Assembly: GCA_047602055.1 (NCBI GenBank)
Contig: JASGIG010000001.1
Coordinates: 3,658,001-3,722,000, forward strand
Source: JAODBQ01 sp047602055
GTDB lineage: Bacteria > Actinomycetota > Acidimicrobiia > Acidimicrobiales > Ilumatobacteraceae
Length of the DNA stretch: 64,000 nucleotides
Direction: 5' to 3'
Position 1 is the first letter of the stretch. The number at the start of each line of letters is the position of its first letter. A model generated the notes under the pieces. The model had not been told where the DNA came from. It did not search any database and saw nothing but the letters and a program-made list of their open reading frames with translations. The translations under genes were made by a program, and so were the position numbers. This document shows, piece after piece, positions 16,946 through 25,065 of this stretch.

Positions 16946-17718
16946 TCAGCCCAACCAGCGCCTGCCGTCGTCAGGAATCCGGTGTGCGCCACCATCCGGT
17001 GGTCGGGCCGCACCGCGGCGCCCTCGACGTGCCAGCCGCGGTTGAGCACCTCGAGCGTGCGCTGCCCCGCCCAGCCCCGGCCGGTCATCGCCTCACGGAG
17101 CTGTGACACCTGGATGATCGACGGCGTGTAGGCGACGAAGATCCCGCCCGAACGCAGGGCTTCCTGGGCGTGAGGCACGACCTGCCAAGGCTCCGGCAGG
17201 TCGAGCACGACCCGGTCGAGGTCGCGCTCGTCGATGCCCGCGTACGAGTCGCGGAGCGACACGTCGTAGCGCGCCAGCGCGTCCTCGCCGAGGAACGAGC
17301 GGACGTTGGCGCGCGCCCGGTTGGCGAAGTCCTCGCGCAGCTCGTAGCCGACGATCTCCGCGCCCCAGCGCAGCATCGTCATGCTCAGCGCGCCGCTGCC
17401 GACGCCGCTCTCGAACACGCGCACACCCGGGCCGATGTCGGCGAGCATGCAGATCGGGGCGAGGTCCTTCGGGTAGATCACCTGCGCGCCGCGCGGCATC
17501 TCCAGGACGAAGTCCTCGAGCGTCGGGCGCAGCACCGTGTAGGTGGCGCCGCGGGTGCTGCGCACGACGATCCCCTCGCGCCTGGCGATCAGCTCGGCGT
17601 GCGGCACGAAGCCGTTGTGGCTGTGGAACTCGCCGCCGTCGGCGAGGGTGACGAGGTAGCGGCGCTGCTTGCTGTCGACGAGGAGGACCTTGTCCCCGAC
17701 GGCGAACGCCGCCGTCAC
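16946..17718 (-). CDS. trmI: tRNA (adenine-58-N1)-methyltransferase TrmI; C-terminal one-base indel
   Basis: About 257 residues. FESGVGSGALSMTMLRW is the SAM-binding motif I; LDLPEPWQVVPHAQEAL and MVAHTGFL are family signatures. It makes m1A58 in the tRNA T-loop. GTG 17718 is chosen because it overlaps the ttuA stop (GTGA). As read, the frame runs on to 16879, through the hairpin and into the ferredoxin gene. One base added at 16964-16965 instead gives FLTTARRWLG and a stop at 16946, the expected end. The uncorrected product would be 279 residues. Confidence 0.88.
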
Positions 17719-18680
17719 CGCCGACCCCGCTTGCCGACGACCATCTCGACAGGGACGGGCTCGTGCGCCGACGCCGACGCCACGAGCCGGCAGAACGCGC
17801 AGACGTCGCCGCTCGTCGGCGCACCGCACTCCCGGCACGTCCCGACCTCGGCGGCCGCCTCGGTGCGCACGCCGGTGAGCACCGGCGCCATCCGCTCCAC
17901 GAAGTTCAGGTAGAACGCGGCCTTGCTCCCGGGCGACTCGCGCTCGATCGCGTTCAGCGTCGCCTTGTAGCCGAGGTGCTTGTTGCCCTCGGCCATCGGG
18001 CACTCCTCGACGAGGTAGTCGATGCCGCGCACCACGCACCACGCCGCCGTCTCCCGCTCGGTCAGGCGCACCAGCGGCTTGACCTTGCGCGGGAAGCCGT
18101 CACGGGCCGGCAGCACCGGCAGCTGGCGGGCGAGGTACTCCATCTCCCAGCGGAGGGTGTTGCCGAACAGCACGGCCGCCTCGTCGTCGAGGTTGTGACC
18201 GGTGACCACCACGTCGTAGCCGCCGTCGAGCGCGGCCTTGTCGAACAGGTGGCGCTTGCTCAGCCCACACGACGAGCACGGCACCCGTCGCGTCGCCCGT
18301 GCGGCGGTCGGTACGTCGTAGCCGTACTCGTCGCGCAACGACACCTCGGTGAGGTGCAGGCCACGGGCGGCGGCGAAGTTGCGGGCGTACACCGCGGACT
18401 CCTCGCTGTAGTCGCCGATGCCGAGACCGATGTACAACCCGTCGGCGCGGCAGCCGAGCTCGGCGAGCAGATCCCACACCGCGAGGCTGTCCTTGCCACC
18501 CGACACGGCGACGAGGACCTTGTCGTCGCGCTCGATCATCTTCCAGTGCTCGATCGCCTTGGTCACCTGCCGGCGGCACAGCTCCTGGAAGTGCTCGGCG
18601 CAGAAGTTGGCGTTGTGCCGGGGCAGATCGATGATCGCCGGCGCCTTGCACGTCCGGCACTTCGACCCCACAGCGACCAC
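17715..18680 (-). CDS. ttuA: TtcA/TtuA-family tRNA thiolase
   Basis: 321 residues. An N-terminal Cys/His knuckle (KCRTCKAPA and FCAEHF), the PP-loop SGGKDS (about 61) for adenylating the target base, PCSSCGLSKRHLF (iron-sulfur Cys pair) and GHNLDDEA, then a C-terminal zinc knuckle (CRECGAPTSGDVCAFC). Two zinc knuckles around a PP-loop core are the TtuA/Ncs6-like arrangement. The gene one base upstream encodes a ubiquitin-like sulfur carrier, which fits TtuA (2-thiouridine 54) better than TtcA (2-thiocytidine 32); that choice is inference. It overlaps trmI by 4 bp. Confidence 0.85.
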   Translation of the reverse strand: MVAVGSKCRTCKAPAIIDLPRHNANFCAEHFQELCRRQVTKAIEHWKMIERDDKVLVAVSGGKDSLAVWDLLAELGCRADGLYIGLGIGDYSEESAVYARNFAAARGLHLTEVSLRDEYGYDVPTAARATRRVPCSSCGLSKRHLFDKAALDGGYDVVVTGHNLDDEAAVLFGNTLRWEMEYLARQLPVLPARDGFPRKVKPLVRLTERETAAWCVVRGIDYLVEECPMAEGNKHLGYKATLNAIERESPGSKAAFYLNFVERMAPVLTGVRTEAAAEVGTCRECGAPTSGDVCAFCRLVASASAHEPVPVEMVVGKRGRR

Positions 18681-18681
18681 G

Positions 18682-18876
18682 TCAACCTCCGGAGATCACC
18701 GGACGGATCTCGACGACGTCGGTGTCGTCGAGCACGGCGTCTCCGGGCACCAGTGTGCCGTTGCGGATCACCAGGTGCGCCTCGCGCTCGAGGGCGAGGT
18801 CGGCGAGCAGGTCGCCGACACGGCGCGGGCCGGCGACGTCGAGCTCGCGGCGGGGGTTACGCAGGAGCACCTTCAT
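18682..18876 (-). CDS. ttuB: Ubiquitin-like sulfur carrier (TtuB/ThiS/MoaD family)
   Basis: 64 residues with a beta-grasp pattern and the C-terminal VISGG. The terminal GG is the site of thiocarboxylation. Adjacent to ttuA (one base apart), it is the natural sulfur donor for tRNA thiolation. No thiazole or molybdopterin genes are nearby, arguing against ThiS or MoaD. The activating E1-like enzyme is not in the window. Confidence 0.82.
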   Translation of the reverse strand: MKVLLRNPRRELDVAGPRRVGDLLADLALEREAHLVIRNGTLVPGDAVLDDTDVVEIRPVISGG

Positions 18877-18883
18877 CGCACCG

Positions 18884-19213
18884 CTACCTCGTGCGTCGGA
18901 AGGCCTTGCGCTGGAGCTTGGTGTCCTGCGGAAGCACCTCGAGGCGCAGCACGTGGCCGACGGCCATCGGCTCGATCGCGACGTGCTCTGCGTGCTGACC
19001 GAGCAGCTTGCGGATCAGGATCGGCGCGAACAGGGCGAACCAGACGACCATCCACCCGCGGTTGCCGCCGAGCATCCCGCGGTACAGCGCGTTGCGGCGC
19101 ACGATGAACAGCGGGTTGAGCAGCTGCAGCGGGTGGCGGGTCAACGTCGCCGGGGTGAACTGGTTGAGCGGGTTGAGCTGCCCGCCCTTGAAACGTCCGG
19201 CCGGCATCGTCAC
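18884..19213 (-). CDS. Small protein with one hydrophobic segment, unknown function
   Basis: About 109 residues from GTG 19213, which overlaps the previous stop (GTGA); ATG 19207 is an alternative. WMVVWFALFAPILI is one probable membrane segment near residue 60; the ends are basic. I do not recognise a family. It lies in the membrane-protein/ttuB/ttuA/trmI run, 7 bp before ttuB. Confidence 0.7.
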   Translation of the reverse strand: MTMPAGRFKGGQLNPLNQFTPATLTRHPLQLLNPLFIVRRNALYRGMLGGNRGWMVVWFALFAPILIRKLLGQHAEHVAIEPMAVGHVLRLEVLPQDTKLQRKAFRRTR

Positions 19214-19413
19214 AGCCGCCGGATCTCGATGAGCGCGGAGCGCTTCTTGCCGGCGCGCTTGCCGAGCAGGAACGTGAGCAGCAGGGCGGCGAAGGCGGCG
19301 AGCCCGGCGGCCGTGGCGATCGTCTTCTTCTTGTCGGCGACCTTCTGCCTGGCACCGCCCTGCAGTTGGCGGATGCCCGCCTCGATGTCGTCACGAGTGA
19401 TCTTCTGGGGCAT
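19210..19413 (-). CDS. Small single-span membrane protein
   Basis: 67 residues: a polar, basic N-terminal half (RDDIEAGIRQLQGGARQKVADKKK), then a single hydrophobic span (TAAGLAAFAALLLTFLLG) and a Lys/Arg-rich tail. Its stop overlaps the GTG start of the next gene. Common style in actinobacteria, next to holin-like proteins; function unknown. Confidence 0.75.
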   Translation of the reverse strand: MPQKITRDDIEAGIRQLQGGARQKVADKKKTIATAAGLAAFAALLLTFLLGKRAGKKRSALIEIRRL

Positions 19414-19422
19414 CGAGAATCC

Positions 19423-19764
19423 TTACTCCAACGACTTGCGGCCGCTGATCCGGGTGGCGGCGACGACGATGACGACGACCGCGATCACCAGCGCGATGCA
19501 GTACGGGATGAGCTGCATCCACCGGCCGGCGAACGCATCGGTCTCGGTCTGCAGCAGGCGCAGCACGCCGAGCATCAGCAGGATCGTGGCGACCGAGAAC
19601 AGCACCGCACCGATCGAGCCGAAGGCCGCCCAGCGACCAGCGTTCTTGATCGGCCCGACGGTCTCCTGCCGGGCGTAGTCCTTGACCAGCTGGACCAGAC
19701 CGCCAACGCTCGGCTCCTGACGCGGATCAGGCGGGGGCGGCTTGGCGGCGTCCTGGCTGGGCAC
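19423..19764 (-). CDS. Holin-like (actinobacterial holin-X type) membrane protein
   Basis: 113 residues. A Pro-rich cytoplasmic N-terminus is followed by an amphipathic stretch (LVQLVKDYARQETVGPIKNAG) and two membrane spans (about 48-70 and 84-104). This matches the small two-span proteins often called putative phage holin/holin-X in actinobacterial chromosomes. It is the first gene of the run that ends with trmI; nothing phage-like is nearby. Confidence 0.7.
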   Translation of the reverse strand: MPSQDAAKPPPPDPRQEPSVGGLVQLVKDYARQETVGPIKNAGRWAAFGSIGAVLFSVATILLMLGVLRLLQTETDAFAGRWMQLIPYCIALVIAVVVIVVAATRISGRKSLE

Positions 19765-19819
19765 TGCACGTGTCTAGCAGAACGTCGGGTGCGGAGCTGG
19801 CTGTCTCAGGCTCACCGCC

Positions 19820-19911
19820 GATCCGAGGCGCGGCGAGCGCCGAAGCGCAGCGGAGGCGGCGAGCACGGCAGGCGACGGGAGCAGCTTCGCTGCGACCGGA
19901 GCTCGAACATC
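19820..19911. repeat. Dispersed repeat family B, copy 1
   Basis: About 92 bp starting GATCCGAGGCGCGGCGAGC and ending in CGAACATCA. On the minus strand it starts exactly at the stop of the LON-domain gene (TGATG) and keeps open a 32-codon frame MFELRS to ASDRR. Copy 2 is at 20573, an inverted copy at 23321. Confidence 0.7.
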
Positions 19912-20551
19912 AGCTGTTCGCGAGGCGGAACTGCTGCGTCGCGTCGACGTCGTCGAGGCGCTCGTCGAGCAGCACGAGACGCCGGCGTGGGCCGCGCGCC
20001 CCGAGCAGATCGTACTCGTCGGCGGTCGACAGCGGGGCGAGCACGGCGAGCTGGTAGCTGCCGACGAGCGGGTCGTCGCTCAGCTCGGTGCACGGGTCGC
20101 CGGCAGCGTCGCCCAGTTCGATCGCCAACGCGGCGATCCGACGCACCCGCGCGGCGACACGCCGGTACAGCTCGTCGAGGTACTCGACGCCGGCACCGGC
20201 CTGGTCGTCGGTCTCGTCGTCGGGCCAGTCGACGACCTCGGCGCGCGGGTACGGGTCGTCGGGCAGCCACTCGTCGACCTGGATGCGCCGGGTACCGACG
20301 GCGACGACCGCGTAGCGCCCGCCCTCCAGCTGGGCGACCTGGACCATGCGGGCGACGGTGCCGACGTCGCGGCGGACGTCGCCACCGCCGACCTCGTGAC
20401 CACGGTCGATCAGGACGACGCCGAACTCGTGCTCGTCGGCCGCGAGGCAGTCCTGGACGAGCGCCCGGTAGCGCGGCTCGAACACGTGCAACGGGAGGAT
20501 CGCCCCGGGCAGCAGCACCGAGCCGAGCGGGAACATCGGCATCGGCGACAT
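19910..20551 (-). CDS. LON substrate-binding-domain protein
   Basis: 213 residues. FPLGSVLLPGAILPLHVFEPRY at the N-terminus is the LON N-terminal (substrate-binding) domain signature; GTVARMVQVAQLEGGRYAVVAVGTRRIQV continues it. There is no AAA or protease part, so this is a stand-alone LON-N protein of unknown role, as found widely in actinobacteria. Repeat copies flank it on both sides. Confidence 0.85.
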   Translation of the reverse strand: MSPMPMFPLGSVLLPGAILPLHVFEPRYRALVQDCLAADEHEFGVVLIDRGHEVGGGDVRRDVGTVARMVQVAQLEGGRYAVVAVGTRRIQVDEWLPDDPYPRAEVVDWPDDETDDQAGAGVEYLDELYRRVAARVRRIAALAIELGDAAGDPCTELSDDPLVGSYQLAVLAPLSTADEYDLLGARGPRRRLVLLDERLDDVDATQQFRLANS

Positions 20552-20572
20552 GACGTCAGTCTGCCGGCGTCA

Positions 20573-20668
20573 CCACCGGCACGAGGCGCGGCGAGCGCCG
20601 AGGCGCAGCGGAGACGGCGAGCACGGCAGACACAGGGAGCCGCCCTGCGGCGACCGCAGCACGAACAT
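20573..20668. repeat. Dispersed repeat family B, copy 2
   Basis: About 95 bp, roughly 80% identical to copy 1 and in the same orientation, with the shared GAGGCGCGGCGAGCGCCGA start and GAACATCA end. It fills the gap between the acyl-CoA synthetase stop and the LON-domain gene start, and on the minus strand gives an open frame MFVLRSPQGG to RRASCRW. Confidence 0.7.
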
Positions 20669-20673
20669 CACGG

Positions 20674-22815
20674 TCAGATCGCTCGCCGCTCGCGGAAGCG
20701 GGCGTAGCGGTAGAGGTGCGCCAGCGCGGTGACGGCGCGGTTGGCGCTCGGGTAGCACAGGCGGCCGGTGGCCTTGACGGCGGCGGGGCCGGGGTTGTCG
20801 GGGTCGGCGACGGCGAGCTCGGTGGCGGTGAGGATCGGCTTGTCGTAGCGGCGCGACAGCTCGTCGGCGGCCTCGGCGTAGCGCTGCTCCTGGCGCTCGT
20901 GGAAGCCGACGATGCGCTCCAGGCCCTCGCTCGGGTAGAAGCGACCTTCGCGCAGCATGCGCGCCTGGTTGCCCTGGATGCCGAGGCCGATGTACACGAT
21001 CGCGTGGACGTCGGGGTGGGCCGCGATCATCTCCATCACGTCGGGGATGGTGTCGCGGGTCTCGCCGCCGGCGCAGTCGACCGGGTTGTTGCGCGACCAG
21101 CGCGGCGGCAGCTTCGTGTCGATCTGCGCCTTGAGGTCGTCGGGCAGGGCGAGCAGGCGCAGCACACCGGAGCCGGCGATGGCGTCAGAGGTGACCACGC
21201 CCCAGCCGCCGGCGGTGGTCAGCACGACGACGTTCGGCCCCTTCGGCAGCGGTTGGGTGGCGAACGTCGCCGCGGCCTCGAACGCCTCCTCCACCGACGC
21301 GGCGCGGGTGACGCCGGCCTGACGGCAGACGCCGTCGAACACCTTGTCGTTCGCCGCGAGCGCGCCGGTGTGGCTCGCCGCCGCACGGGCCCCGCCCTCG
21401 GTGGTGCCACCCTTGACGACCACCAGCGGCTTGGCCGCGGCGACCGCGGTGAACCGCTCCAGCAGGCCGCGCCCGTCGCTGATCCCCTCCACGTAGGCCA
21501 GCGACACCGCGGTGGCGTCGTCGGTGGCGTACCAGGCCAGGTAGTCGGCCGGGCCGACCGCCGCGGCGTTGCCGGCCGACACGGCGCGGCTGATGCCGAC
21601 ACCGGTCTGGCGGGCGTAGTTCAGGAAGCTCGACACGAAGTTGCCCGACTGCGACGCCACGGCGATCCTGCCGGCCGGCGGGTACGGGGCGACGATCTGG
21701 GCGCACAGGTGCGCCGGCGTGGACACGACGCCCTGGCCGTTCGGCCCGGCGAGCAGCATGCCGACCTCGTCGCACACCGCGACCAGCTCGTCCTCGGCGC
21801 GCTTGCCGTCCTCGCCGGCCTCGCCGTAACCGGCGCTGGTCAGGAACGCGGCCTTGACGCCTTTGGCCGCGCACGCCCGCAACAGCGGCACGTTCGCCGC
21901 GGCCGGGGTGCACACGAACACGAAGTCGGCGCCCTCGGGCAGGTCGGCGAGATCGGCGATCGTACGGATCCCGAGCACCTCCTCGCCCTGCAGGTTCGTC
22001 GCCCAGACCCCGCCCTCGTAGCCGTTGGACAGGATGTTGTGCAGGCTGGCGAAACCGAACTTGCCCGGGTGCCCGGACGCGCCGGCGACGATCACGCCCC
22101 GCGGCTCGAACAGCGCCCGGAACTGGGCATCACTCGGCACGGGTCGGCGCACCACGCCGGCGTCCGCCGGCTCACCGACCTCGACGAGCGCGTCCACCGC
22201 AACCGGGCGGCCGTCGGCGCCGACGATCAACGGGTTGACGTCGACGCTGACCACGTCGGGTCGCTCCGTCGCCAACCGGGACAGGCCGAGCAGCACGCTC
22301 GCCAGCGCCTCGCGATCGACGGCGGCCTCGCCACGGAGCTCACCGAGCAGCTTCTGGGTGGCCAGGCCCTCGATCATCTCGGCGGCGTCGACCGCGCTGA
22401 TCGGCACCGGACGGAACACCACGTCGGCCACCGCCTCGGCGAGGATCCCACCGACGCCGAGCATCACGTTCGCCCCGAACTGCGGATCGCGCACGACCCC
22501 GGCGATCAGCTCGCGGTTGCCGGCGATCATCGGCGCGACGAGCACGTCGACCTCACCGTCGTCAGGCGTCGCCGCGGCCAGCAGCTGTGCCGCCGCGACC
22601 TCCACTGCGGTCCGGTCGGCAAGGCGCAGCTTCACCAGACCACGCTCGGTCTTGTGGGCGATCGCGTCGCCGTTCAACTTGGCGACCACCGGGAACCCGA
22701 TCGCCACCGCCGCCTCCCCCGCAGCCGCCGCGGTCGTCACCCGTCGCTCGTCGGCCAGCGGCACGCCGGCGGCGCGCAGCAACTCCTTCGACGCCGCCTC
22801 GCTCAGTGTCGTCAT
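20674..22815 (-). CDS. ADP-forming acetate/acyl-CoA synthetase, beta-alpha fusion
   Basis: 713 residues. The N-terminal 230 residues are an ATP-grasp module (GFPVVAKLNGDAIAHKTERGLVKL). The rest is the CoA-binding and ligase module (FEPRGVIVAGASGHPGKFG, FVCTPAAAN, SQSGNFVSSFLNYARQTGVG, VKGGTTEGGARAAASHTGALA with the phospho-His region). The family interconverts acyl-CoA and acid plus ATP; the preferred acid is not evident. It starts inside the stop of the thioesterase gene (ATGA), so the two are translationally coupled. Confidence 0.9.
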   Translation of the reverse strand: MTTLSEAASKELLRAAGVPLADERRVTTAAAAGEAAVAIGFPVVAKLNGDAIAHKTERGLVKLRLADRTAVEVAAAQLLAAATPDDGEVDVLVAPMIAGNRELIAGVVRDPQFGANVMLGVGGILAEAVADVVFRPVPISAVDAAEMIEGLATQKLLGELRGEAAVDREALASVLLGLSRLATERPDVVSVDVNPLIVGADGRPVAVDALVEVGEPADAGVVRRPVPSDAQFRALFEPRGVIVAGASGHPGKFGFASLHNILSNGYEGGVWATNLQGEEVLGIRTIADLADLPEGADFVFVCTPAAANVPLLRACAAKGVKAAFLTSAGYGEAGEDGKRAEDELVAVCDEVGMLLAGPNGQGVVSTPAHLCAQIVAPYPPAGRIAVASQSGNFVSSFLNYARQTGVGISRAVSAGNAAAVGPADYLAWYATDDATAVSLAYVEGISDGRGLLERFTAVAAAKPLVVVKGGTTEGGARAAASHTGALAANDKVFDGVCRQAGVTRAASVEEAFEAAATFATQPLPKGPNVVVLTTAGGWGVVTSDAIAGSGVLRLLALPDDLKAQIDTKLPPRWSRNNPVDCAGGETRDTIPDVMEMIAAHPDVHAIVYIGLGIQGNQARMLREGRFYPSEGLERIVGFHERQEQRYAEAADELSRRYDKPILTATELAVADPDNPGPAAVKATGRLCYPSANRAVTALAHLYRYARFRERRAI

Positions 22816-23273
22816 GGGTGCACCGCCTGGACGTTGTAGGTGAGCATCGACTTGGCCAGCAGCTTGCCGGTCGTGCCGCCGTGGACATGGGCCTCGCAGA
22901 ACACCACGCGCCGGCCGCGGCGTGACACCCACCCCTCGGCCACGAGGTCCTCACCGATCGCCGCGCCCATGTACTGGATGTGCATGTCGACGGTGACGAA
23001 GCGGTGCGAGTCGGCGGTGTACGCCTGACCGATCGCCGGCACGACGACGCTGTCGAGCACCGCGGCGATCGCCCCGCCGTGGACGACGCCGGCCGGCTGC
23101 TCCAGCTCGGGGCGGAACGGCAGGCGCATCCGGGCGTAGTCCGTGCGCACCTCCTCCAGGACGAGCCCGAGGAAGCTCGGGAAGTAGGTCCGGTCCCACC
23201 CGCCGAAGCCGGACCAGCGGTCGGCGACGTGATCGGGTGCGGGCGCGTGCAGCTCGGCGCGAGGGCTCACCAT
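22812..23273 (-). CDS. Hotdog-fold acyl-CoA thioesterase (PaaI-like)
   Basis: 153 residues from ATG 23273. QPAGVVHGGAIAAVLDSV is the PaaI/4HBT HGG motif carrying the catalytic region, followed by VTVDMHIQYMGAA and SRRGRRVVFCEAHV. It would hydrolyse an acyl-CoA. Coupling to the ADP-forming synthetase (4-bp overlap) suggests the two act on the same acyl-CoA pool. The open frame extends upstream without a family match. Confidence 0.85.
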   Translation of the reverse strand: MVSPRAELHAPAPDHVADRWSGFGGWDRTYFPSFLGLVLEEVRTDYARMRLPFRPELEQPAGVVHGGAIAAVLDSVVVPAIGQAYTADSHRFVTVDMHIQYMGAAIGEDLVAEGWVSRRGRRVVFCEAHVHGGTTGKLLAKSMLTYNVQAVHP

Positions 23274-23320
23274 CGCCGGCGAACGTACTCGCTGGTCCGT
23301 TCTTGACCGTGCTCCGGTCG

Positions 23321-23405
23321 CGGCCAAGCCGCTCCCTGCGCCTGCCGTGCTCGCCGCCGCCGCTGCGCTTCGGCGCTCGCCGCGTCTTGGATCGGCGGCG
23401 TCCTG
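23321..23405. repeat. Dispersed repeat family B, inverted copy 3
   Basis: Between the TetR stop and the thioesterase start, the plus strand repeats the CTGCCGTGCTCGCC and TTCGGCGCTCGCCGCG words of copies 1 and 2 in reverse orientation. Here it does not continue a gene's coding strand, showing that the family is a DNA repeat first. Confidence 0.65.
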
Positions 23406-23410
23406 GACGC

Positions 23411-24034
23411 TCAGGCTTCTTCCGGGACGAGGGCGACGCGGAAGAACGAGATGACGTGCGCCCGCCGCGCAGCCAGCGCCTTGGGCGACAGCGCCGGGAC
23501 GTCGCGCAGGCCGTCGATCAGCGGGGCGTCGGAGAAGTAGCTGAGCACCGCGCCGTAGCCGGTGAGCAGCAGCTGCTCGGCGTCGACGGTGCGGAACACG
23601 CCGGCGGCCATCTCCCGGCGGAAGTAGGCGACGGCGCGCTCGAACATCGGCCGCAGCACCGCACCCATGTCGACGCCGAGGTGCGTGCCGCCGTCGAGGG
23701 CCTCGCGGCGCAGCAGGCGGACGACGTCGGGGTTCTCGGCGAAGAAGTCGAAGCTCGCCCCGAGCACCAGCTCGGCCTTCGACCAGCCGACGCTGGCGGC
23801 CTGCACGCTCGTCTCCAACCGCTCGACCCAGTCGCTGAGGAGCCGCTCGAACACCTCGCCGTACAGTGCGTCCTTCGAGGGGAAGTGGTGCAGCAGGCTC
23901 GGCCGGCGGATGCCGACGCCGGCGGCGATGTCGTTCAGCGACGTGCCCTCATAGCCGTGCTCGCCGAAGCAGTGCAGCGCCTCGGTGAGGATGAGGTCAC
24001 GCGTCGAGATGCCCTCCCCCACGTGATCGTCCAT
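23411..24034 (-). CDS. TetR-family transcriptional regulator
   Basis: 207 residues from ATG 24034. The N-terminal HTH is typical: RDLILTEALHCFGEHGYEGTSLNDIAAGVGIRRPSLLHHFPSKDALY. The C-terminal half is the divergent ligand and dimer domain. It is divergent from the fatty-acid desaturase with 55 bp between the starts, which contain a 9-bp perfect inverted repeat, so it probably represses its own gene and the desaturase; the likely ligand would be an acyl-CoA or fatty acid (inference). Confidence 0.9.
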   Translation of the reverse strand: MDDHVGEGISTRDLILTEALHCFGEHGYEGTSLNDIAAGVGIRRPSLLHHFPSKDALYGEVFERLLSDWVERLETSVQAASVGWSKAELVLGASFDFFAENPDVVRLLRREALDGGTHLGVDMGAVLRPMFERAVAYFRREMAAGVFRTVDAEQLLLTGYGAVLSYFSDAPLIDGLRDVPALSPKALAARRAHVISFFRVALVPEEA

Positions 24035-24037
24035 AGC

Positions 24038-24075
24038 GGCAGGCGACTCTATCGCCTGCCCTACCGACCAGTAGG
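24038..24075. promoter_or_regulatory. Candidate TetR operators between divergent genes
   Basis: GGCAGGCGA-CTCTA-TCGCCTGCC (24038-24060) is a perfect 9-bp inverted repeat. It touches CCTACCGACCAGTAGG (24060-24075), with 5-bp arms. Both lie within the short space between the TetR start (24034) and the desaturase start (24090), where a repressor would block both promoters. Confidence 0.6.
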
Positions 24076-24089
24076 TAGGGGTTGCTACG

Positions 24090-25031
24090 ATGCGGCGCGT
24101 GCTGCACACGCTCCTCGTCGCCTTCCTCGCCGGGCTCGTCGTCACGCTGCTGGCCAACTTCTGCACGACGATCTACCTCCATCGCTGCCTGTCGCACCGC
24201 GCCCTCGCCGTTCGTGGCCCGGTGCACCAGGTGTTCCGCTTCCTGGTGTGGATCACCACCGGCGTCCAGCCACGCCAGTGGGTGGCCGTGCACCGCAAGC
24301 ACCACGCGTTCACCGACGTCGAGGGCGACCCGCACTCCCCCGTCCTGCTCGGCTGGGTGACGGTGCAGGTGCGCAACGTCGCCCTGTACCGCGCCGAGGC
24401 CCGCAACCCGGAGACCGTCAACCGCTACGCCAAGGACATGTCGGAGGACCGGCTCGACCGCGTCCTCTACGACCACGGCGTGCTCGGCCTCGCCGTCGGC
24501 ACGACGATCCTGTGCCTGGTCCTCGGCCCGGTCACCGGCCTGCTCGCCGCGTTCATCCACCTCAACCTGCTGCTCGGATCGAACGCCGCCGTCAACGCGA
24601 TGGCCCACCACTTCGGCCGCAAGCCCTACGACAACGGCGCCGGCAACCTGCAGTGGCTGGCGTTCCTCACCGGCGGCGAGGGCCTGCACAACAACCACCA
24701 CGCCGCACCGACGTCGGCGAAGCTCTCGCACCGCTGGTACGAGGTCGACCCGGGCTGGTGGATCATCAAGACCCTGTCCGTGTTCGGCCTGGCCAAGGTG
24801 CGCCTCGGCGAGTTGCGCCTGAAGGACACCGCCGCCACCGCGGCCACCAGGGCGGCGCAGGCCGCGAACACGGCCAAGCAGGCGGCGGCGAACGCCGCGC
24901 ATGCCGCGTCGACGAAGGCCCACGCAGCAGCCGAGGCCGTCACCGACGTCGCCCACGCGGCCGCCGACAAGGCCAGCGCCGCGGTCGATGCCGCGACCAG
25001 CCCGGTCAACAAGGCCGGCTTGCAGGCCTGA
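24090..25031 (+). CDS. Membrane fatty-acid (acyl-CoA) delta-9-type desaturase
   Basis: 313 residues. Three His boxes mark the di-iron desaturase: HRCLSH (about 31), HRKHH (about 68) and HNNHH (about 205), between membrane segments. It introduces a double bond into saturated acyl chains. Residues 245-313 form an unusual Ala/Thr/Lys-rich tail (repeats of AANTAKQAA and AHAAADKA type) like a long amphipathic helix; this is outside the catalytic fold. Divergent from the TetR gene. Confidence 0.9.
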   Translation: MRRVLHTLLVAFLAGLVVTLLANFCTTIYLHRCLSHRALAVRGPVHQVFRFLVWITTGVQPRQWVAVHRKHHAFTDVEGDPHSPVLLGWVTVQVRNVALYRAEARNPETVNRYAKDMSEDRLDRVLYDHGVLGLAVGTTILCLVLGPVTGLLAAFIHLNLLLGSNAAVNAMAHHFGRKPYDNGAGNLQWLAFLTGGEGLHNNHHAAPTSAKLSHRWYEVDPGWWIIKTLSVFGLAKVRLGELRLKDTAATAATRAAQAANTAKQAAANAAHAASTKAHAAAEAVTDVAHAAADKASAAVDAATSPVNKAGLQA

Positions 25032-25065
25032 CACGCCGATTCGGCGCCCGGTAGCGTCGCCGGCC

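Noticed and set aside
19423..19764. Prophage remnant because of the holin-like protein
   Set aside because: No other phage genes are near, and such two-span proteins are ordinary chromosomal genes in actinobacteria.
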